Assembly: GCA_937934465.1 (NCBI GenBank)
Contig: CALGZO010000121.1
Span: forward strand, 1 to 10,231
Length of the DNA: 10,231 bases
Origin: an uncultured Fimbriimonadales bacterium
GTDB lineage: Bacteria > Armatimonadota > Fimbriimonadia > Fimbriimonadales > GBS-DC
Direction: 5' to 3'
Part shown: in pieces, positions 6,424 through 10,231 of the stretch
Layout of the letters: each line of letters starts with the position of its first letter
How positions within the stretch are numbered: position 1 is the stretch's first letter
Notes under the pieces: generated by a model
Databases searched by the model: none
Told to the model about the DNA's origin: nothing
What the model saw: only the letters and a program-made list of their open reading frames with translations
Position numbers and translations under genes: made by a program

Positions 6424-7344
6424 ATGAACCGACATGAGAAACCCACCAGTCGGCGCGATTTCCTGCGTGAGGGGTTGCGCTCGCTGGTGAACGCAGGCTT
6501 TGGGGGCGTCTTCGAAAAGCTAGAGCGGGTGGGCGAACTGGTGGAGCGCGGCGAGCCGAAACCTGCACCGCTCACGCCCGTACTCAGCTGCGAGACCCGC
6601 ACACTGCATACGCTCTTCGAGGCAGGACAGCTGACCATCGAGACTTGCGCTGCCCTGCTCCACGAACTCGATATCCAAGGCGTTAGCCTCAGCGACCGCC
6701 ACTTGACAAGCCTACACCCGCGCTATCTGGAGAACCTGCGCGAGACTTGCCATCGGCACGGCGTTACAATTACGGGCGTGATGGCTTCGGAGCCGATTAA
6801 CCTCAGCGACGAGGCGAACCTGAGTCGGCGGATGGACGAGGTGATTGACCGTCTCCAGGCGGCGTCGGTGCTGCAAGCTCCGCTGGTTCGGCTGCATCTG
6901 ACCGCCGAGCGCGAGGAGGAGCAGTTCGAGCGCACGGCGCAGTTTCTGCAACGCCTGCTGCCTGAGGCGCGCCGCCGCCGTGTCCGCCTCACGATTGAGA
7001 ACCGCGACGGCGTCGGGCAACGCCCCGAGCTACTGTTGCACCTAATTCGCGCGTTAGACCCGCGCTGGCTGGGCGTGTGCTACGATTTCGGGCACGGCGC
7101 GCCCGAACGGCTCTACGACGCTGCGCGACTGCTCGCCCCCTATGCGTTCCACGCGCACGCCAAAAGCTATGCCTTCGACCCACGCGGCGAGGAGACCCGC
7201 CTCGACTATGGGCGTATTCTCAGCACGCTGCGCCTCGCGAGCTATGTGGGCGCGCTCTCAATAGAGTATCTCGGCGAGGGCGACCCTGTTGAGGGCGTGC
7301 GCAAAACGCGCGACCTCATTCGCCGACACTGGCGCGCCTACTGA
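6424..7344 (+). CDS. TIM-barrel protein, sugar phosphate isomerase/epimerase (AP endonuclease 2) superfamily
   Basis: Predicted (beta/alpha)8 enzyme of the xylose-isomerase-like superfamily; substrate unknown. The metal site of this superfamily appears complete in the 306 residues: E192 in TIENRDG, D221 and H224 in CYDFGHG, H243 or H245 in FHAHAKSY, E281 in SIEYLGEGDP. These normally bind a divalent metal used in aldose-ketose isomerisation, epimerisation or, in relatives, phosphodiester cleavage. The barrel begins near 52. Before it, SRRDFL (9-14) resembles a twin-arginine motif, but the stretch after it (21-30, LVNAGFGGVF) is short and weakly hydrophobic with no AxA site, so export is doubtful. 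The ATG at 6424 has no Shine-Dalgarno and follows a TATAAT box by 10 nt. tilS begins one nucleotide after the stop, so the two are surely cotranscribed. A link between their functions is not evident. Confidence 0.85.
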   Translation: MNRHEKPTSRRDFLREGLRSLVNAGFGGVFEKLERVGELVERGEPKPAPLTPVLSCETRTLHTLFEAGQLTIETCAALLHELDIQGVSLSDRHLTSLHPRYLENLRETCHRHGVTITGVMASEPINLSDEANLSRRMDEVIDRLQAASVLQAPLVRLHLTAEREEEQFERTAQFLQRLLPEARRRRVRLTIENRDGVGQRPELLLHLIRALDPRWLGVCYDFGHGAPERLYDAARLLAPYAFHAHAKSYAFDPRGEETRLDYGRILSTLRLASYVGALSIEYLGEGDPVEGVRKTRDLIRRHWRAY

Positions 7345-7345
7345 G

Positions 7346-8875
7346 ATGGAGATTCTGGAGCGCGTGCGCGCGACCATCCGCCAGCACTGCCTGCTGCCCC
7401 CTGCAGGCGGCGTCGTGATTGTCGGCTATTCGGGCGGCGCCGACTCCACCGCGCTGCTCCACCTGCTGACGCGCCTGCGCGACGAATGGCGGCTCCAGCT
7501 GCACGCCGCGCACCTCCACCACGGCATGCGCCCTGAAGCCGACGCCGATGTAGAGGTTTGCCAATCGCTGTGCCAACAGCTCGGCGTGCCCCTCCATGTG
7601 GAGCGCGCCGATGTGCCCAATCTCGCGCGTCAGCATAAACTCTCGCTGGAGGAGGCAGGGCGCAACGCCCGCTACGCTTTTTTCGAACGGCTCGCCCAGC
7701 GCCTCAACGCCGACGCCGTCGCGCTGGCGCACACCCGCGACGACCAGATTGAAACTATTCTCATTAACCTGCTACGCGGCACGGGACCGCGCGGCTTATG
7801 TGGCATGCCCTACAAGCGCGACCGCATCATCCGCCCCCTGCTCGACGCCTCGCGCGAGCAGACCCATCGCTACTGCGCCGAGCAGAGCTTGCCGACGGTG
7901 TTCGACAGCACCAACTTAGACCCTCATCAGCTGCGTCGTCGCGTCCGCGCGGAGCTGACGCCCCTGCTGCGCGCCCTCTCGCCCGCGTATGATGCACACC
8001 TGCTGCGCTTGGCGGAGATTCTCAGGCAGGAGGAGGCGTGGTGGAGCGAGCAGGTGGAGCATGTCTTGCGCGAGGCGTGTGCGCAAGGTAGTTCACGACG
8101 GCTCCCACGAGCGTTTTTCAGCGCGCTCCATCCTGCGCTTCAACGCCGCGTGCTGCGCGAGTGGCTGCGTCCGCACACAGGCGCGCTCCAGCTGCCCCCG
8201 TTCGAAATCTTGGAGGCGATGCGCGCGGCGGCTCTGACGGGCGAACGCGCCTCGTGGCAACTGACGCCCACGCTACGCCTCACTGCCGACGCGAACGCGC
8301 TCACTCTCCACCATGACACACAACCGCCTGCCGACTATGAGTATCCCGTATCAGTGGGCAAGCCGATTCTGATTCCCGAAGCGGGCTTGTGGCTGGAACT
8401 CCGTAGCACGGACATTCCTGTCCGTGCCGACACACTGCTTGGACAAGAAAGCCACCGTAGCACGGACATTCCTGTCCGTGCCAACATACTGCCTGAACAA
8501 GAAAGCCACTGTAGCACGGACACTCCTGTCCGTGCCAACACAATGCTTGAACAAGAATGTCAAAGCCACGGCGGCGTCGACATCTGCGCTCAGGCGACTC
8601 TTGACGCCGATGCGATTCAGGGACAACTCACTGTGCGCAACTGGCGACGGGGCGACCGCTTCCAGCCGCTCGGCATGCACGCGCCGAAAAAAATCAGCGA
8701 CATCTTCACCGACCGCAAAGTGCCCCAGTCCGATCGGCGACGGCTTCCCCTACTCTGCGATGAGGCGGGCGTGGTGTGGATTCCCGGCTACACTATCGCC
8801 GAGCGCGTCAAAATCACGCCTGCCACACGGCGTATCCTGCGGGCGAGCCTCTCCCGAAACGCAAACGCCGACTAA
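7346..8875 (+). CDS. tilS: tRNA(Ile)-lysidine synthase TilS with an in-frame repeat insertion
   Basis: Joins lysine to C34 of the CAU-anticodon tRNA-Ile using ATP, so that it reads AUA and is charged with Ile; normally essential. Seen in the 509 residues: PP-loop SGGADS (29-34), HLHHGMRPEAD (57-67), AGRNARYAFF (104-113), AHTRDDQIETILINLLRGTG (128-147) and IIRPLL (161-166). After the middle helical region, the TilS_C domain (about 428-491) contains RNWRRGDRFQPLG and SDIFTDRKVPQSDRR. Residues 353-408 are extra: three copies of an 18-residue repeat (RSTDIPVRADTLLGQESH and variants) encoded by a tandem palindromic DNA repeat. Without it the protein would be about 453 residues, within the usual range. 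The reading frame and all catalytic motifs are intact, so the enzyme is probably functional. The ATG at 7346 is chosen because it lies one base after the upstream stop and starts just before the conserved fold; an upstream TTG (7289) would overlap the previous gene. It has no Shine-Dalgarno, so coupling is likely. Confidence 0.95.
   Translation: MEILERVRATIRQHCLLPPAGGVVIVGYSGGADSTALLHLLTRLRDEWRLQLHAAHLHHGMRPEADADVEVCQSLCQQLGVPLHVERADVPNLARQHKLSLEEAGRNARYAFFERLAQRLNADAVALAHTRDDQIETILINLLRGTGPRGLCGMPYKRDRIIRPLLDASREQTHRYCAEQSLPTVFDSTNLDPHQLRRRVRAELTPLLRALSPAYDAHLLRLAEILRQEEAWWSEQVEHVLREACAQGSSRRLPRAFFSALHPALQRRVLREWLRPHTGALQLPPFEILEAMRAAALTGERASWQLTPTLRLTADANALTLHHDTQPPADYEYPVSVGKPILIPEAGLWLELRSTDIPVRADTLLGQESHRSTDIPVRANILPEQESHCSTDTPVRANTMLEQECQSHGGVDICAQATLDADAIQGQLTVRNWRRGDRFQPLGMHAPKKISDIFTDRKVPQSDRRRLPLLCDEAGVVWIPGYTIAERVKITPATRRILRASLSRNANAD
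8403..8569. repeat. Three tandem 54-bp palindromic repeats inside tilS
   Basis: Copies start at 8403, 8457 and 8511, an exact 54-bp period (18 codons). Each has perfect 9-bp arms, GCACGGACA and TGTCCGTGC, around a 4-nt loop: 8406-8427, 8460-8481 and 8514-8535. The first 26 bases are identical in copies 1 and 2 and differ by one loop base in copy 3 (TTCC to CTCC). The 28-base linkers differ by 5 substitutions between copies 1 and 2. Between copies 2 and 3 they differ by 3 substitutions plus a 6-bp insertion near the end. Every change keeps the frame. The symmetric arms suggest a DNA or RNA structure was the original unit and the peptide (STDIPVRA) a by-product. Confidence 0.93.
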
Positions 8876-8887
8876 GCGTCCTACGAT

Positions 8888-9514
8888 ATGATGGAACGGG
8901 CGTTAGCGATGGACAATCTACACGCTGGAGCGGTTGACCGAACGCTCACCGACGAGCAGTTGGCAACACGAGCCAAAGCGGGCGATAGCGATGCGATGGA
9001 AGAGCTCTATCTGCGCTATCGTCAGCCTGTGTTCCGTATCGTGTACCGCTCCACGCGCAACATCGACGAGGCGGAAGACATCGTGCAGGATGTGTTCCTC
9101 AAGGCGTTCGAGCGGCTGCACACCTTCCGCGAGCAGAGCCGTTTCAGCACTTGGCTGATGCGCATCGCGCTGAACCTCTGCACCGACCGCGCGCGCATGC
9201 GCCAGCGGCGTCAAGATTTGCTGGAGCGTGAAGCCGACCATAAGCTGGCGTGGAGCCATCCGAACCCGCCCGACCCGATGGAGACCGTGCAGCAGAACGC
9301 CTTCCACGAAGCGTTCTACACCGCGCTGAACCAGCTACCCGACCACCATCGGCAACTGATTGTGCTGCGCGATTTGGAAGAGATGGACTATGCACAGATA
9401 GCCGAGATTTTAGGAACGAGCGTGGGCGCGGTGAAGTTGCGCGTGATGCGCGCCCGACGCGCCTTCAAAGCGAAACTGGAGCCGCTGCTGCGAGCGATTG
9501 GAGAACTGGAATGA
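8888..9514 (+). CDS. ECF-type RNA polymerase sigma factor (sigma-70 family)
   Basis: Directs RNA polymerase to a specific promoter set, usually in response to an envelope or other external signal. Region 2 is clear: LYLRYRQPVFRIVYRSTRNIDEAEDIVQDVF continues to FSTWLMRIALNLCTDRAR (about 40-103), with the DAED-like core-binding segment DEAEDIVQDVFLKAF. Region 4 (about 145-200) has LPDHHRQLIVLRDLEEMDYAQIAE followed by the DNA-binding helix LGTSVGAVKLRVMRARRAF. Region 3 is missing, as expected for ECF factors. The start is uncertain: ATGs at 8888, 8891 and 8909 are in frame, none with a clear Shine-Dalgarno, and the conserved fold begins only near residue 21. It follows tilS by 12 nt, and its stop overlaps the anti-sigma start as ATGA. 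Target promoters cannot be told from this window. Confidence 0.93.
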   Translation: MMERALAMDNLHAGAVDRTLTDEQLATRAKAGDSDAMEELYLRYRQPVFRIVYRSTRNIDEAEDIVQDVFLKAFERLHTFREQSRFSTWLMRIALNLCTDRARMRQRRQDLLEREADHKLAWSHPNPPDPMETVQQNAFHEAFYTALNQLPDHHRQLIVLRDLEEMDYAQIAEILGTSVGAVKLRVMRARRAFKAKLEPLLRAIGELE

Positions 9515-10221
9515 GAACGCGCTGCCGTGAGATTGAACGCTACCTGACGACCGATGCGGAGTCGCTGCCTGAGGCGGTTCGTGCGCACTTGGCGCACTGC
9601 GAGCCGTGCCGTCGCGCGTGGGCGTTGGAGCAACGCTATCGGCGCGCGGTGCAGGCGGCGCGTGGCGAGCCGACGCCCGTGTGTCGCCTGCCTTGGTCGC
9701 GTGTGCAAGCGCAGTTAGCGGCGCGTGCTGTCGCGCGCACGCGCCCCGCGCTGGAGTGGTTTGCCCCCGCGCTCGGCGTTGCTGCTGTCGCGCTCCTTGC
9801 CCTCGGCGTCGCGCTGATTTCGCGCGCGCCCCAGCCCCAGAAGCTCGCCTACGCAGAGCCGAGCATGCGCGTCGTCGATGCGCCTACCGCAATCGCTGTT
9901 GCGCCCACAGCAGACGCTGCGCCGAGGTTCACCGACACGACGCGCCTAACACCGCCCCACGCGCCGTCTCCTGACGCCCCAACCGCCCATGCACAGGCGT
10001 CGAGCGAGGCGACCGACTTTGCACGCGCTCGCGTTAAGCAGCAGCCCCCTGAGAGCATCGACGCCAAGAACATCGACACGGGCGTCTCCTATCAAATCGC
10101 GACGCTGCCGATGAGCCAGTTTCGCGTAGGCGACGGCGCGGAGGTAGACTACTTGCCGTTCAACTATGGAAATTCCACTTCAGAGGGGGCGCATGAAGAT
10201 GCGGTGGTTGGCTCTTTTTAG
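9511..10221 (+). CDS. Membrane-anchored zinc-binding anti-sigma factor
   Basis: Expected to hold the preceding sigma factor inactive at the inner membrane until a signal releases it. The 236-residue product has the ZAS signature HxxxCxxC as HLAHCEPC (H26, C30, C33). C5 is a candidate fourth ligand in the usual CREIERYLT N-terminal helix. A single transmembrane span lies at about 82-104 (WFAPALGVAAVALLALGVAL). Residues 105-236 would face outside the cytoplasm; they are Ala/Pro/Thr-rich and low in complexity as far as about 180, then end in a more ordinary segment (YQIATLPMSQFRVGDGAEVDYL). The outer part matches no sensor domain I recognise. The ATG overlaps the sigma stop (ATGA), so the two proteins are probably made in fixed ratio. 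The open frame reaches back to 9250, but the overlap start and the motif position argue for 9511. Confidence 0.88.
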   Translation: MRTRCREIERYLTTDAESLPEAVRAHLAHCEPCRRAWALEQRYRRAVQAARGEPTPVCRLPWSRVQAQLAARAVARTRPALEWFAPALGVAAVALLALGVALISRAPQPQKLAYAEPSMRVVDAPTAIAVAPTADAAPRFTDTTRLTPPHAPSPDAPTAHAQASSEATDFARARVKQQPPESIDAKNIDTGVSYQIATLPMSQFRVGDGAEVDYLPFNYGNSTSEGAHEDAVVGSF

Positions 10222-10231
10222 CGTGTGTATC
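10193..10231 (+). CDS. Start of a probable exported protein, cut by the window edge
   Basis: An ATG inside the end of the anti-sigma gene, in another frame, opens a reading frame that runs to the window edge: MKMRWLALFSVCI, 13 codons. It looks like the n-region and early h-region of a signal peptide. A GAGG sequence (10183-10186) lies 6 nt upstream as a possible ribosome binding site. It overlaps the anti-sigma gene by 29 nt. Third genes in sigma/anti-sigma operons are often envelope proteins that tune or are controlled by the pair, but nothing here shows which. With so little sequence this remains a prediction. Confidence 0.55.
   Translation, partial: MKMRWLALFSVCI

Noticed and set aside
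7289..7345. TTG start extending tilS by 19 codons
   Set aside because: It would lie inside the preceding gene, and the added residues are not part of the TilS fold. ATG 7346 directly follows the upstream stop.
8403..8569. A short CRISPR array
   Set aside because: The spacers are homologous to each other, the period is exactly 18 codons, the whole stretch is translated in tilS, and no cas genes are near.
8301..8680. Minus-strand frames with repeated Cys-rich or TDRNVRA-like peptides
   Set aside because: They are the other strand of the palindromic repeats inside tilS; near-identical peptides appear because the arms are self-complementary.
8882..8887. TACGAT as a promoter for the sigma gene
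   Set aside because: It touches the first candidate ATG, has no -35 or TGn extension, and lies in a 12-nt operon gap; too weak to list as a feature.

Overview
The window is dense, GC-rich bacterial chromosome, Arg/Ala-rich in translation, with very short gaps between genes. The gene set (type IV pilus ATPases, PilC and PilD, a tilS interrupted by palindromic repeats, an ECF sigma/anti-sigma pair) and the general character would fit a thermophilic Armatimonadota-like lineage. That placement is an impression from style and the repeat family, not something proved by a marker gene here.

Layout. Positions 13-5295 hold a compact minus-strand type IV pilus operon in the order pilB (extension ATPase), pilT (retraction ATPase), pilC (inner-membrane platform), pilD (prepilin peptidase). 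Gaps are 22, 15 and -1 nt, with strong Shine-Dalgarno sequences in the first two junctions. Together these are the assembly motor, disassembly motor, platform and pilin-processing enzyme; pilins, PilM/N/O and the PilQ secretin are not in the window. The operon starts from a divergent control region (5296-5427) that carries two back-to-back extended -10 promoters and a 14-bp perfect palindrome. From the other side of this region a secreted protein with an STN/secretin-N0-like segment is read on the plus strand (5428-6216).

The 207-bp gap 6217-6423 is not empty. It holds a 106-bp nested inverted repeat (6243-6348) that could fold into a three-way junction, followed by a TATAAT box placed so close to the next ATG that the mRNA would be nearly leaderless. 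The plus-strand cluster after it is a metal-dependent TIM-barrel protein of the sugar phosphate isomerase/epimerase superfamily (6424-7344), tilS (7346-8875), an ECF sigma factor (8888-9514), its zinc-binding membrane anti-sigma factor (9511-10221, overlapping by 4 nt) and the first 13 codons of a probable exported protein (10193 to the window edge).

The most unusual item is in tilS. Three tandem 54-bp units, each with a perfect 9-bp inverted repeat, sit in frame between the catalytic part and the TilS_C domain and add about 56 residues of repeated peptide. The palindromic parts are more conserved between copies than the linkers. This looks like a protein-coding invasion by a palindromic DNA element, in the manner described for Rickettsia palindromic elements.
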